Of a DNA stretch of 64,000 bases, positions 10,521 to 20,639 are shown piece by piece. The stretch spans positions 1 through 64,000 of the forward strand of contig JAGVSM010002795.1 in assembly GCA_022494885.1 (NCBI GenBank). The letters are read 5' to 3'. The first letter of the stretch is position 1; each line of letters starts with the position of its first letter. The notes beneath the pieces are model-generated. The model had not been told where the DNA came from. It was given only the letters and a program-made list of their open reading frames with translations, and did no database searches. Source of the DNA: Micrasema longulum. Lineage: Eukaryota > Arthropoda > Insecta > Trichoptera > Brachycentridae. A program made the position numbers and the translations under genes.

Positions 10521-11033
10521 AATTTCATAAATACAAAACTTTAAAAAATCATAGCGCTGATAATATGATATATAAAAATTTTAAATACATATTTTTGGCT
10601 TCGTATAATAGCCGATTATAAATAATAAAAACCGCTGCTTTTCCTCATTGGCAGCCATCAAAAAACGTTTTGCCAAAGTTGTTGGTTATGATATTTTGGC
10701 TGTTAACCATCTCTATATGTATTTCAACTTGTATTTTAAGATAAGGGTTGCTATTTTTCTTTGCTTCTCATGATAATACTCTCCTCTACTCCTCACTCTT
10801 TTCATTCCACTGTATACACATTTAGCTTAGTTTTTCTATAAAGCAATTTAGAAAATGACTGATTTCATTCTTTACATTCCTCTTTCTTCTATGAGTAGCT
10901 ATTAACATTATATTGCGAATTATAAATTATATTTATTTGAGTCTAAAACTGTTTTAATATTTTATAATGTTTGGTGAATAAAGATAATTAAAGTTTATAC
11001 CAAAATGAGTTTTATTTCATAATTCTGTATCCT

Positions 11034-11330
11034 GGGCCAAGATTACAAACGTTATCTTCATCGGTAGGTGCAAATCAAGACAGCGTGAGAAGGTTTTCAC
11101 GGTCGCTGTTACCATTTTTTTTCTTTTTTGGGTGATACCGTGTCTGTTGGGTTTATTCCGACGTTTCGGCTACCATTGCAGGAGCCATCTTCAGTTTATC
11201 CCCAAACAAATTGTCTCAGAACAAATCCAACCGACACGGTATCACCCAAAAACGAAACAAATTGGTATGAAGTAAAATTGATATTTATCTATGAAAATTT
11301 GTATTTATGAAGTATCTTTAATCTTTAAAA
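11034..11330. mobile_element. Degenerate FB2 with an inserted hammerhead-bearing hairpin
   Basis: Ends resemble FB2 (gggccaagattacaaacg, ttatcttcatcggtagg; right part aattgatatttatctatgaa). Between them, 11132-11250 forms a foldback: gggtgataccgtgtctgttg at the left pairs with caaccgacacggtatcaccc at the right. That inner hairpin carries the hammerhead-like core listed separately. Confidence 0.55.
11160..11196 (-). ncRNA. Hammerhead-ribozyme-like core 1
   Basis: Minus strand: CTGAAGA (11194-11188), then a stem II with AGCC/GGCT pairing, then GAAACGTCGG. This fits the hammerhead core CUGANGA - stem II - GAAA. Penelope-like retroelements are known to carry such cores in their terminal repeats, and the wording gatggctcctgcaatgg... 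gccgaaacgtcg is typical of them. Whether it cleaves is not shown; the opposing stem I and III partners were not traced. Confidence 0.55.
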
Positions 11331-11356
11331 CTTATCAAAAAAAATTCCCTCTGTTG

Positions 11357-11600
11357 CAACAAATTTGGATCTGAATGACTCCCTATGGAGGAAATCCAGC
11401 CTGTCTACAAACATTTGGACACGCTCAAAACATTGTTAAAGTATCTTAGTTATTACACCACGAGGGCCGCCAATAGATGTGGCACAGCAGAGTTGATGAC
11501 AGGTCAGTAATATTTTGAGTTTGTCCGAATTTTTGTATCTACATCTAAGAACCGGATTCAATCCCCTGGGGAGTTATTCAGATTAATATATTTGTACCTT
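11357..11600. mobile_element. FB1 end arms around foreign spacer
   Basis: A right end (gactccctatggagg, ctacaaacatttggac, aacattgtt) runs to about 11440, and a left end (aatattttgagtttgtcc, ccggattcaatcccctggg) starts at about 11508. The spacer holds a SINE2-like scrap (attacaccacgagggccg). The two ends face away from each other, the reverse of a normal element. Confidence 0.55.
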
Positions 11601-11892
11601 AAAGCTGAAATGCTGGAAGTCACATTTGGTAAATTGTTCAGTTGTAAAACTGTTTCAAATGTATCTCTCCAAGTGAAAATACAATTTATTGGTGGTTTTT
11701 GGATTTATGGCTTTTGATATGAACATTTAAAATATGGACTATCAAATAACTATAGGACTTCAATGTTTTTGTTCTAACCGCCCGGCCCGCGCCCCAATTC
11801 CTCCTTGGACTTTAGTATAAAAAGTAATGTAAAATATTGAATGAAAAATAACGTATTTATAAAATTTTCTTTAGGCAAAAACATAAAATTCA

Positions 11893-12075
11893 TCATCATT
11901 CCCTTTCCGCACCTAATGGTGCATAGGGCACTGCATTCACATACCAATCGCAGCGTATCTAGATCATTTTTGTTACATGAAGGTAAGATGATCAATCTCA
12001 CGCTTCCGAGTACCAGTCCAGGGACTATTAAATATTTTTAGTGTAAAAACACCCTTTTCGATAAATATTTCATGT
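11893..12075 (-). mobile_element. SINE2, head-less copy 2
   Basis: Body only: ttccctttccgcacctaatg, gggcactgcattc, tacatgaaggtaagatgatc, gtaccagtccagggacta, gataaatatttcatgtcaac. The tRNA-like head found at 10440-10520 is absent. Confidence 0.75.
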
Positions 12076-12642
12076 CAACCATTAAATTACATGCCATTAA
12101 TTAAAACAGTAATTGAAAGTAAACAGTATATGAATAAAAGCACAGTAAAAAAAAAAAATTAACGACAAAAGAAATGGCATAATGATTAAGTATGGTTGAT
12201 TATGACAATAAGACTTAATCCTGTGCAAAATCCCTCGCTGCATCAGAGGTAGTTTGTTATAAAAATTGTGAAATTTATTCGTTAGCAACGCCAAATCCAC
12301 GAACCAGTAAAACAAGCAAACCTCGAGCGTCTATCTGCTATCTGGCGAGTGGCGCGATCACTAATAGTCAATGATTTTCCGATCGATGCCATGATTGTCA
12401 TCCTGCGCTAGAGCCACGCTCTTTGATGAAATGTATTTACTTTGATATTCAAATCAAAGTCCACCCAAGTCGGAACTTAAACAAAATTTCTGGGAAAATA
12501 CTCCTCACTTCTAAGAAGACAAAAAGGACAACTTATTTTTTAATGTTTCTCAATCTTTTGAACAATTTCTACTGAATTTTTTGAAGAAACTCAAGTGTTT
12601 GCGGTCCACGCTCAACGCACTCTTTGTTTTGGGGGTCATAAG
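12076..12642. other. Intergenic DNA, nothing recognised
   Basis: Slightly more G+C near 12325-12420 (gctatctggcgagtggcgcg, gcgctagagccacgctcttt), which could be a degraded gene or element end, but no frame is supported. 10521-11033 is likewise empty. Confidence 0.4.
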
Positions 12643-13077
12643 TATGGATGTAAAATTTCGTAATTTTACCAAAAGGCGCGGTAAAATACCGTAATTTACA
12701 GTAATTTTACGGTAATTTTCAGTAAAAAACGCATATGACTGACTAATTTTTATTTTTCGACTCGATTTTGATTTTAAGCACCACTTTAAGTTTCAAAACA
12801 TCATAATCTTTTTTATCAAAAAAAGTTTAAAAAGTACATACCGAATGACCTTGAAAGTCCCATAATTATAATATATCTCGACAACTGACGATCTAAACCT
12901 GGTTTTCACTGTCATGTAATGTGGCAAAAGTTCTCGTATTTGTTATATCTTCGAAAAATAAAAATTAATACGTCATATTCGTTTTTTAACGAAAATTATT
13001 GTAAAATAACGTATTTTACCAAAATCTGGTTAAATCCCCTTAAAATACCGCGGTAATTTTACCACCCTACACCTCTA
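12643..13077. mobile_element. hAT-like non-autonomous element, 435 bp
   Basis: Left end TATGGATGTAAAATTTCGTA, right end inverse TAGAGGTGTAGGGTGGTAAA; the sub-terminal regions are both rich in GGTAAAATTACCG-type words. Flanks read GTCATAAG (12635-12642) and GTCATAAA (13078-13085): an 8-bp target duplication with one mismatch, the hallmark length for hAT transposons. No transposase coding remains. Confidence 0.75.
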
Positions 13078-13247
13078 GTCATAAAGTCACCGAATTTTAA
13101 ATGATCATCAAATTCAAATATTCATTCTATTTTCATGAGTATTGCTGTAGTTTTCTCTTTATTTCGTAAATATATTTTTTTTACTCATGATGATATCAAT
13201 CATGAGATTATTCGAAATTATGTAACTTCAAATGAATAAATAACTTT

Positions 13248-13350
13248 AGCAGTGTAAGCCATTTTCCAAGTACAAAAGCTAGTCTCTATTTTGTAAAGTT
13301 ACAATTTTAAGATTAACTAAATATACAAAAGTAGATTGCAATAGTAAAAA
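13248..13350 (-). repeat. Dispersed copy of the 151-bp unit of 36.8 kb
   Basis: Minus-strand match to one unit of 36841-37165: shared words include ttagttaatcttaaaattg, taactttacaaa and agtgtaagcca on the plus strand here. Several substitutions, so an older copy. Confidence 0.55.
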
Positions 13351-13377
13351 AAATATGCAACCATATTAATTTATCAC

Positions 13378-13640
13378 AATATTTTGAGTTTGTACAAATG
13401 TACAAACATCTACAAAGACAAAAGACAGGATTTCACCCCTAAGGGAGTCATTAAGATTAACAAATTACAATAGGGGTGGAGAACATTTTAGAAAGGAAAT
13501 ATGGAGGTCTAGGCATTTACAGGGCTTATGGGGAATGTTACACAATGCGTAAAGTGACCAGTTGAATCAGCCAATGGCAGGTCATAAGCCCAGTAAATGC
13601 CTAGATTTCCTAAGAATATTATGCGTGGAGAAAAGAACCA
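13378..13640. mobile_element. Foldback element FB1, copy 4
   Basis: Starts acaatattttgagtttgtac, then acaggatttcacccctaagg, tttacagggcttatg. The inverted arm follows almost at once (gaatgttacacaatgcgtaa, gacaggtc-type aatggcaggtcataagccc, aaatgcctagattt). Compact version lacking the central module. Confidence 0.75.
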
Positions 13641-13654
13641 CTTGCTTAATTTAA

Positions 13655-13860
13655 TTTTAAAGGGCAAGATTTAGGGTCACCGAGGGGCTGGAAGAAGACA
13701 GATGTCCTGGCTGCGAAATATACTAGACTGGACTGGCTTCAGGACTGTGGAGCAGATTTTTCGGGCAGCACAGAGGACAGAGAGACCTTTGTCAGAGTGA
13801 TTGCCAACGTCGGGGATACCTGACAGGGCACTAAGAGAAGAAGGAATAAAACTATAAATG
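13655..13860 (+). pseudogene. LINE C-terminal fragment (GRRQMSWLRN type)
   Basis: Plus-strand translation gives GRRQMSWLRNILDWTGFRT followed by VEQIFRAAQRTERP and an AT-rich tail with (tta/ttg) repeats. This is the common end of RTE/BovB-like or related insect LINE reverse transcriptases; the last bases of the window carry the same motif (GRGRISRLKNLRDW). 5'-truncated and inactive. Confidence 0.65.
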
Positions 13861-13929
13861 TATTGTTATTATTATAATTATTTTTCATTTATTTCTAAAT
13901 TCTTAAATTTTTACATTATCATTATAATG

Positions 13930-14000
13930 CGTCCTTACGCAAGTCCCAAATCCATGGAACTTAAGTCCTTTGTTGAGTTGGGACGAATATAGTTGGTACT
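13930..14000 (+). repeat. GTCCCAA hairpin repeat, copy 1
   Basis: cgcaagtcccaaatccatgg ... ttgttgagttgggacgaat: arms AAGTCCCAA/TTGGGAC around a loop containing ccatggaac. The same design recurs at 53580-53680 and inverted at 15490-15550, suggesting a structured LINE 3' end. Confidence 0.45.
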
Positions 14001-14189
14001 AACTAGTACAACAACACATCATTAAGAACATCAATCAAAAAGAGCAAATATAAATATTTATTTGAGTAGCGTCCTTGAGAGCTTAATGCGCTCTTTTAAA
14101 ATATCAAACACTCTCGATGACAAGTGTCTTTGAATAAAAGTCGTGCGGGTTTTAAGAATTACAGAGTTAAAATTCTGGAAAAACCTAAT

Positions 14190-14480
14190 AATCGCGCAAC
14201 AACACTTTTTGGGTTATAATGTCGTAGGTAGTTCGCACTCTTTTCCGACGATTCGGATCTCATTACAGTGTCCATCATCAGGGTTGATGTTATTTGCGAA
14301 GACATTATACGTAGAAAACATCATGTAAATATGATTTACGAATCGACGGTGCGCCGTGTCGCAGTCATTCCTGCTGCATATAGCAAACTGAATATGATGG
14401 ACGCTATAATGCGATCCGAAACGTCGGAAAACAGTGCAAACGACACACGGCATAGTAACTCAGAAAAAACTCATTGTGCA
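14190..14480. mobile_element. Foldback element with hammerhead-like cores in both arms
   Basis: Left arm gcactcttttccgacgattc..gtgtccatcatcag and right arm aatatgatggacgctataat..cgaaacgtcggaaaacagtgc are approximate inverses, with ggttataatgtcgtagg / cgacacacggcata outside. Each arm places one copy of the core motif facing outward. Non-coding; probably a Penelope-related or retrozyme-like remnant. Confidence 0.5.
14246..14283 (-). ncRNA. Hammerhead-ribozyme-like core 2
   Basis: Minus strand: CTGATGA (14281-14275), stem II closed by GGA/TCC, then GAATCGTCGG, where GAAA is expected (one substitution). The companion core in the right arm (14388-14430, plus strand) keeps GAAACGTCGG but has lost CTGA. 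So each copy is damaged at a different place. Confidence 0.45.
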
Positions 14481-14534
14481 CATCCGAACAGACGGGAAAA
14501 TCTAAGAAATTTAACAACGCAATGAGGAAGTTCG

Positions 14535-14880
14535 GCGGTTTTTTTTATTTATCATTTGTTAATAGACTATCAAACTCAGACAATTTTTTAGAATATATTA
14601 TTGTGCGTCGTATTATCAGCGCTTTAAAGTTGTGATTTTGAAATTATTCCGCGTGTGACGTCACAAGTTCATTTCGGTGAGTTCTGCTAATTGGTGGGTT
14701 GGCTTCCCGTAAACGGAAATCAGACAATACTCTATCATTGTTACATTCGGAAGAATTCGGAAGTTCGTTTTTATTTTAATTTTTTTTTTCACATCTTTTT
14801 GAGAAACTTCGCGGTACAACTAACTGCTTTAATTTTTAACGCGCGTAAGAAAATATTTTTAATATTCGATTTGCAGTAGC
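14535..14880 (+). repeat. CRE-repeat family, long copy
   Basis: Opens tttgttaatagactatcaaa; contains tgattttgaaattattccgc followed by GTGACGTCAC (14655-14664), then ggtgggttggcttcccg, gagaaacttcgcggtac and actgctttaatttttaacg. It is the longest copy and links the pieces seen at 10.0, 19.5, 26.7-27.1, 28.7, 37.6 and 51.0 kb. Mobile, class unknown; no inverted ends or coding seen. Confidence 0.6.
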
Positions 14881-14904
14881 ACTGAGCATCCTCATTAAAA
14901 AAAA

Positions 14905-14907
<3 letters not shown>

Positions 14908-14934
<27 letters not shown>
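14908..14934. repeat. (TA)n microsatellite
   Basis: About 13 uninterrupted TA units after an A-rich run; adjacent unit-poor copy atgtatatatattc at 15047. Confidence 0.9.
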
Positions 14935-14935
<1 letters not shown>

Positions 14936-15179
14936 CTTGCCAAGCACAAGAGCCTCTTTTTTGGCAAGTTCAACTTTAAGAGTGCCATTTTTTTACTGAA
15001 TGTATTGTTTATTTATGCTAATAAAGGTTTTTATTTAAAAAAAAAATGTATATATATTCATATAAAAGTTATTAATTTCTATGATAAACATAGTCTAATA
15101 TATATATTTACAACACAATATTTATATCTATAGGTACTTATTCTAACATTATTTATTACTATTGTACTCTTTCTACCAA

Positions 15180-15480
15180 CATTATTTTGAGTTTGTACAA
15201 TTTTTTGTATAAAAGGACTGGATTAAACTCCCTGGGGAGCTGTTAATATTAACATATTACAACAGAGATGAAGAACATTATCATAAATAAAGGTTTCAGC
15301 TCTTTTTCTTCACAAACATCAACAGATGAGAGAATTAAAGAATGGTGGATGTTACACAGTGTGTAAAGTGGCAACTTAAACCAGCCAGCGACAGGTCATA
15401 AGCCCTGTAGATGCCTGGACTTGTATATTACCTTCTCTAAAATTTTCTTCATCTCTATTGTAATATGCTAATTTATAATA
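15180..15480. mobile_element. Foldback element FB1, copy 5 (core inverted)
   Basis: Left end attttgagtttgtacaattt, ctccctggggagctgttaat, ttacaacagagatgaagaac. The centre is inverted relative to most copies: aaaggtttcagctctttttc, ttcacaaacatcaacagat, then ggatgttacacagtgtgtaa. Right arm: gccctgtagatgcctgg, tcatctctattgtaatatgc. Confidence 0.75.
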
Positions 15481-15489
15481 TCCAAACTG

Positions 15490-15590
15490 TTCTTTAGTCC
15501 CATCTCAACACAGAACTTTTAGTCCCATGGAGTTAGGACTTTTGTCTCAAACTTAAGTATGTAAATAAATAAAAATAAATAACCCTATAT
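15490..15590 (-). repeat. GTCCCAA hairpin repeat, copy 2
   Basis: ttagtcccatctcaacacag ... agtcccatggagttaggact, the inverse of the 13930 and 53580 copies, followed by (AAAT)n. Confidence 0.4.
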
Positions 15591-15689
15591 TTTTACATAT
15601 ATACTCTTTACATATATACTCTTTACATTTAATTTTAAATATATTTACACTTTTTTCATGTTTAATGCTTTCTGTCATTTCCTCAAATA

Positions 15690-16595
15690 ACTTTATTCCC
15701 TTGTGCATAATGCTTTTGATTTCTCTTCTAGTCTTATATTTTTAGATCCTCTTGTTGCAGAGTTATGAACTCATTATTTTTTTGTTTGTTTTGAAAATAT
15801 CTCGAAAACTAGATTCCTTTGATAATTTTGTTAATTTCATTGGCAAAATTGAATTTGATTATTTGATCAATTGTCATACTATCTAGAAGTTGAATCATTT
15901 TCTTAACTTTCGTGCGTCTCCCACATCTTAATATTATCCTCATAGCTTTGTTTTGTATTATTTGGAGTCTCTTTCAATCTCTCTTATTACTTAAATAAAA
16001 AAAAAAGAGCAATAATCAATGTGCGGATCTATAATATTTTTAAATATCAGCAGAGAGGTTTTAAGGTCTAGTTTATTCCTTATCCTTCCTAATAAGGATA
16101 CCTTTTTTGCGATTTTCTTACTCGTATAGTCTGAATTTTTTGTAAAAGATAATTTAGAGTCAATTTAAACTCCTAGATATTTTATAATTTCAACATTCAA
16201 AGAACATCTCCATCCAATTCAACAATGTGTTCACTGTTAAAACAGCGTCGCTTACCCATTATCATTCATTTTGTTTTTCCCACATTTAGTTTTTGCTTAG
16301 TTGCTTTAAGCCATTTAGAGACTGTTTTTAATTCAGCATTTATTTTCCTTAGTGCTAAATCATATTCGTTATCAGCTACTTAAATGAATGTATCGTCTGC
16401 AAATACTCGAATTTAGCAGTCAGACAATACCAATGAGATATCATTAATGTACAAAATGAATAATAGTGGTTCCAGAACGGATTCCTGTGGAACTCCCGAA
16501 TCATTTTTTTGTTTATTTGACGTTTCATTATTTTTGTCATTGCATAAATTAATGCAGCCATACTTTGAGAATATCTTTGTATGTACAATTTGTAG
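15690..16595 (-). pseudogene. LINE-A reverse transcriptase remnant
   Basis: Minus-strand translation runs SGVPQESVLEPLLFILYIND (normally GVPQGSVLGPLLF), then RVFADDTFI (catalytic [FY]ADD box), KTVSKWLKATKQKLNVGKTK, a VEIIKYLGV-like segment, then KKIAKKVSLLGRIRNKLD and HIDYCS. These are RT motifs of a CR1/Jockey-type LINE in the correct order. Several stop codons and at least one frameshift: dead. The same family supplies 55560-56330 (KIAKKISILGRIRR). Confidence 0.75.
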
Positions 16596-16615
16596 AGTAA
16601 CGATTTAATTTAATC

Positions 16616-17160
16616 ATCATCAGTGGCGCCACAGCATGTTGTGGGCCCTGGCCTCCTCCAAAAACTGTATCCATTCCCGCGGCTCTTTTACAGTTTATCA
16701 GGCCGATTGCTCTAATGTCACTTTCAACATTATCCAGCCATTTTAGTTTTGATCTGCCTCTGCTTCGTCTGCCTTCCGTAGCGGTATAAAAAAAATGTTT
16801 TGGGGTACGGTTATCATTCATTCTGTGCACATGGCCCAACCACTGTAATCTTCTTCTTTTTATGAATTGTGCAATGTTGGTTTCGCCATACAAGTCCTTT
16901 AATTCATCATCAAGCCATCTCCTTCACATGCCGTTTTGGTTGACAGCACCAAATATCTTCCTTAATATTTTTCTTACAAATACTAATAACATGTTTTCAA
17001 CTCTTTTGGTCATAACCACTGAATAGATAATAAATCTGTGGTCATAACCCAGCATTCGGCACCATATGCAATAACCGGTCTGAGGAGAGTTTTATAAATA
17101 ATGGTCTTTGTTTTTCTAGTGAGCAATTTGGATCGCAGATGTTTAAACAAGTAATAACAT
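16616..17160 (-). pseudogene. LINE C-terminal region (RLQWLGHVHRM type)
   Basis: Minus strand, upstream part: LFKHLRSKLLTRKTKTIIYK, then LLRPVIAYGAECWVMTTD, the region after the polymerase fingers. Downstream part: FIKRRRLQWLGHVHRMNDNR and SRGRSKLKWLDNVESDIRAI. This is the standard tail of R1/RTE-like or related insect LINEs. It sits between two copies of a LINE-A segment. Confidence 0.7.
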
Positions 17161-17370
17161 TGGCAGTCAGGCAATGCCAATGTCATATCCCCGAACTCCC
17201 GAACAGTTTTTTTGTTGATTCGACGATTCATTATTTTTTACTTTTTTCATTGCATAAATTTATGTAAAATAATTCATTAAAAAATGCATATTGTCTCACC
17301 ATCACAGGTAACCATACTTTGAGAATCTCTTTGTATGTACAATTTGTATAGTAACGATTTCATTTTAATG
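17160..17370 (-). repeat. Second copy of a LINE-A segment
   Basis: Matches 16420-16612 in the same orientation: cagtcaggcaatgccaatg, gaactcccgaa, tttttgttgattcgac, catactttgagaatctcttt, gtatgtacaatttgta. The 16616-17160 LINE lies between the two copies. Either a long duplication accompanied an insertion, or two LINE-A copies flank it. Confidence 0.6.
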
Positions 17371-18002
17371 AGTAATTTTATATTTTTTATTTTACATCGT
17401 AATTTTGTGGTTTTGTTGGTAGATACCCCACGTAAGCGCACGTTTCCTATAGGATATACATTTAAGTCACAATTCAATACTTTTTATCAGTTGTACAGCG
17501 AATATTGGACAGCAACAATTATTTTATGATTAATTAAATTGAAGTGATTAATTAAGTGTAAATCAGAGTGAATCAAACAATAATAATCATTTATATACCT
17601 GAGCATCTATTGGGGAGAATGCTAGGAATTATACACGAAAGGTTCGTTAGTGTATCAATTATATTTTGCGTTTGCCCCTGTTCTGAAAAGAAGTGAATAA
17701 GTTAGAATTATTTAAAAATATCGACACATTTTTAAAGTTTTTCGTAAGGTTTAGTGATTTGGATAATATGTTACAAGTATGTAAAAAAAACATAAAATAT
17801 TTGGTCCTATTTAAAACAATAAATAGTACAAAAGTGACAAGGGTAAGAGTTTTTACGTTGTATGAATAAAAATAATAGGATCTTTTCACGTTATTTAAAT
17901 GATTATTTTTAATGAATCTGGTAAACGTAGAAAAGCCGGTATGTTGTTTTATGCAAATATTCACTAATATTAAATAAAATCAATAGTTTTGAAACTAATA
18001 AA
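17371..18002. other. Probable LINE-A flank, no intact feature
   Basis: AT-rich; the first part may extend the LINE-A copy at 17160. A 101-codon minus frame at 17659-17964 is low-complexity and not convincing. 18441-19099 is also empty of supported features. Confidence 0.4.
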
Positions 18003-18440
18003 AAATATTACAACAGAGATGAAGAACATTTAAGAGAAGGTTATTTAGAAGTCTAGGCAACTACAGGGCTTATGACCTGTCAATGGCTGGTTTAAGTGGC
18101 CACTTTACACACTGTGTAACATTCACCATTCTGCCTATATTTGAACATCTATATTCCTTCAATTCTTTCATCTGTTGATGTTTGTGAAGTTAAAGAGCTG
18201 AAACCTTTATTTATGCGGGTGAGATTCATCTAATTGAATTATTTCACCTACATACTAGGCAACGCCTAAAAATGTTATTTTTTCAATTTCTATACTTCTT
18301 CATGGACCGGGTGAATTTATCAACAATATCTAGAGTCCGTCCAAATTCCTGCAGACAAGGACTGGATTCAACTCCCTGGGGAGCCGCTTACATTAACATA
18401 TTACAACAGAGGTGAAGAACATTTTACTGAATGTTACACA
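18003..18440. mobile_element. Foldback element FB1, copy 6
   Basis: attacaacagagatgaagaa, gtctaggcaactacagggct, core ttacacactgtgtaacattc, gagattcatctaattgaatt, catactaggcaacgcc, ttcttcatggaccgggtg. A second left-type end begins at 18330 (acaatatctagagtccgtcc), so this looks like a fused pair. Confidence 0.75.
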
Positions 18441-19099
18441 GTGTTACACAGCATAATCTTTTGCTTTACAATTGTTCGAAGATCACTGAATAGTGTAGTA
18501 ATATAAATTACTAGAATACTTTAATATTTTTGTGAAACCCATGTTTTTTTCTGATATCGCTGATTATAATCCGCTTCCTCGTGCTGCGTCCATAATTCAC
18601 GGCACAATCCAACAAACGTAATGTACTAACATAAATTAATTTAATATGCATACGTACATATTCTGTATAAATGTAGGTACGTAGATACTAATTCGTGGTT
18701 ATTATAATTACCATAAAAAACACACTAGTTACGAACTCCATCTTCAGTTAAACAAAGAAGTCCAACCAAAGTTAACTATGCAGCAACTCAAGGACATAAT
18801 GATTTGGATTCACGGATGTAGTTTCTAAGTATTTTTTACTCTCAGTAAAGAATCACATTGAAAACATTCACAAAATGCTAAATATTTTTAATACGGCAAA
18901 AATACTATGGTAACCATAATTTTGCACTCGCAAATCATGATGGACAATAAGAGAACGGACGGAGAAACTTCTGACGATAACTCTCGAAAAGCGAGTGCGA
19001 TTTGCACGGTTGGTAGGGCCATGAGGAACATTAGACACAAAATAGAAAACATATCTCAATTATCATTTCAATTATGCTTTTATATATATATATTCTTCT

Positions 19100-19460
19100 T
19101 CTGTTGATTTAAATGATACTCTTATTTTGTTTTTTTTTAATACTACTTTATTTTACTATTATTTTGTTGATTTTAATGATACCACTAATTTGTATATTTG
19201 ATTATGTATAATTTGTATAATTTATATTTTAAAAAATACTTCTGATTAACTTTTTTGCATTGTATTCTTTGGAATTTGATTATTTATTACCTTTTTTTTC
19301 TAGATTGTTATTTTATGTCATTATAATTTGATCCAATTAATTTTACTATGTATTTTTATTGTTATTTATTGTGGCTTGACACGGGCATAGCCTAAAAAGC
19401 CCTAATAAGTTCATAAATATTTAAACTAGTGTAATTAAAAATATATATATATATATATTT
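19100..19460 (+). mobile_element. Probable LINE 3' end
   Basis: T-rich sequence ending tgtggcttgacacgggcata, gcctaaaaagccc, then (AT)n. The same ending (tgtggcttaacacgggcgca, gcttaaaaag) occurs at 30540 before (AAAT)n. Shared 3' ends with simple tails point to one LINE family. Confidence 0.45.
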
Positions 19461-19469
19461 ACAATAAAA

Positions 19470-19690
19470 ATAATGTAGGCAAAGTTTCTTGAAAATGTAC
19501 GAAAAAATATTAAAAAATATTTTAATGACAACGAATTACTTTGAACGACGTAACTAGTTCTTATGAATCAATCGATGATAAGAGAGTTGTGGAAGATTTC
19601 CGGTTCACTAACCGTTAGTGGACCAATCGGCAAAACTGACCGAAAAGAAAGGAGAACAAGTCGCCACACGCGGAGTAATTTAAAAAATAC
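19470..19690 (-). repeat. CRE-repeat family, copy 3
   Basis: Minus strand resembles 10000-10262 and 14640-14850: attactccgcgtgtggcgac, ttgttctcctttctt, cttatcatcgattgattc, tttcaagaaactttgcc. The CRE palindrome is degraded. Confidence 0.4.
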
Positions 19691-19779
19691 ATATTGCTTA
19701 TCATATATATGGACCCACGGAAATGGATCCGATTAGACTCGGTAGTACTATAAATTCTCGAATATGTAAAAAAAACACT

Positions 19780-20110
19780 CACTTCACCAACATGCAAATA
19801 CTAACATACACCTCCACCTTCACCATCCCCGTAGTTTATATATTGTGTATCTAGAGATGCAAACACCACCATGTCTAAACATACATCAAGCTTAGTTAAA
19901 ATAATATATCTTGTATTGAAGAATTGGTAGGGAGTTGTGAGGGAGGGGGGGTAGAGGTGCGAGGGAAGAGGTGAGAGGACGAAGAGACGGGTACGTCTCG
20001 AAACCGGTTGACTACAAAAGTTGGTAAGTGGTTATATATTAATATTTACTAACATTAATTAAAATGTTTGACTCCAAAGTTAATGCTTTAAACATAAATA
20101 ATATTTTACT
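19780..20110 (+). mobile_element. Remnant of the hammerhead-bearing foldback element
   Basis: Shares with 45690-46470 the words caccaacatgcaaata, the core at 19975-20010, taagtggtt, and the outer end attaaaatgtt and aaagttaatgctt. Only one outer end is clear. Interior: ggggggtagaggtgcgaggg. Confidence 0.5.
19975..20010 (+). ncRNA. Hammerhead-ribozyme-like core 3
   Basis: AGGACGA in place of CTGACGA, then AGAGACGGGTACGTCTC, a perfect short hairpin as stem II (GAGAC/GTCTC), then GAAACCGG. Matches cores at 45.8 and 46.4 kb except in the first box. Confidence 0.5.
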
Positions 20111-20199
20111 ATGTATTTTGGATATTAATGTATAATTTATAATTTAATGATTATTTAAGATTATTTAAGCTTTCACATTGATCCAAAAAACGTATTATT

Positions 20200-20580
20200 T
20201 ATGAAATCTTATTGTAGCACTATTTTTCTTTTTCATTATAACCTAGCTAAATACTAGTCACTTTATGTTTATGTTAAGTTATTCTCAATTTTAACTAGCT
20301 ATATTTATATTTAGAACCACATTTAGGTTTTCTCACTTCTATTTGTTATTTTTTATTTGTCATCTTGTATTTGTATGTATCTTTTTTAATTTTTTGCAGT
20401 TTTAAAAAAAAATAAAACAATACCAATTTGTTTAGTTTTAATTACTTAGTTGAATTATATAGTTATATTTCATATTATATATTACATAATGAATTGTTCA
20501 CTGCTGTGATTATTTCTGTAAAACTTTTTATTGTAAAAGGTTCTTTGAACCGTTGATATATAAATAAATAAATAAATTTA
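20200..20580 (+). mobile_element. Probable LINE 3' end, then a small hairpin
   Basis: T-rich stretch ending ttctttgaaccgttgatata, followed by (AAAT)n, as at LINE 3' ends. Just after it, 20592-20627 forms a hairpin with arms GTCCCGACT and AGTCGGGAC. No coding seen. Confidence 0.35.
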
Positions 20581-20639
20581 TTGATTTTAGTCCCGACTAA
20601 ACAAGGATTTTCTAACAAGTCGGGACATGAAAATCAATG

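Noticed and set aside
17659..17964. 101-codon minus-strand open frame
   Set aside because: Low-complexity Phe/Asn/Leu-rich translation of AT-rich DNA without recognisable motifs.
18868..19107. Overlapping sense and antisense frames of more than 60 codons
   Set aside because: Neither shows a domain or splice support; adjacent to a LINE-like T-rich tail.
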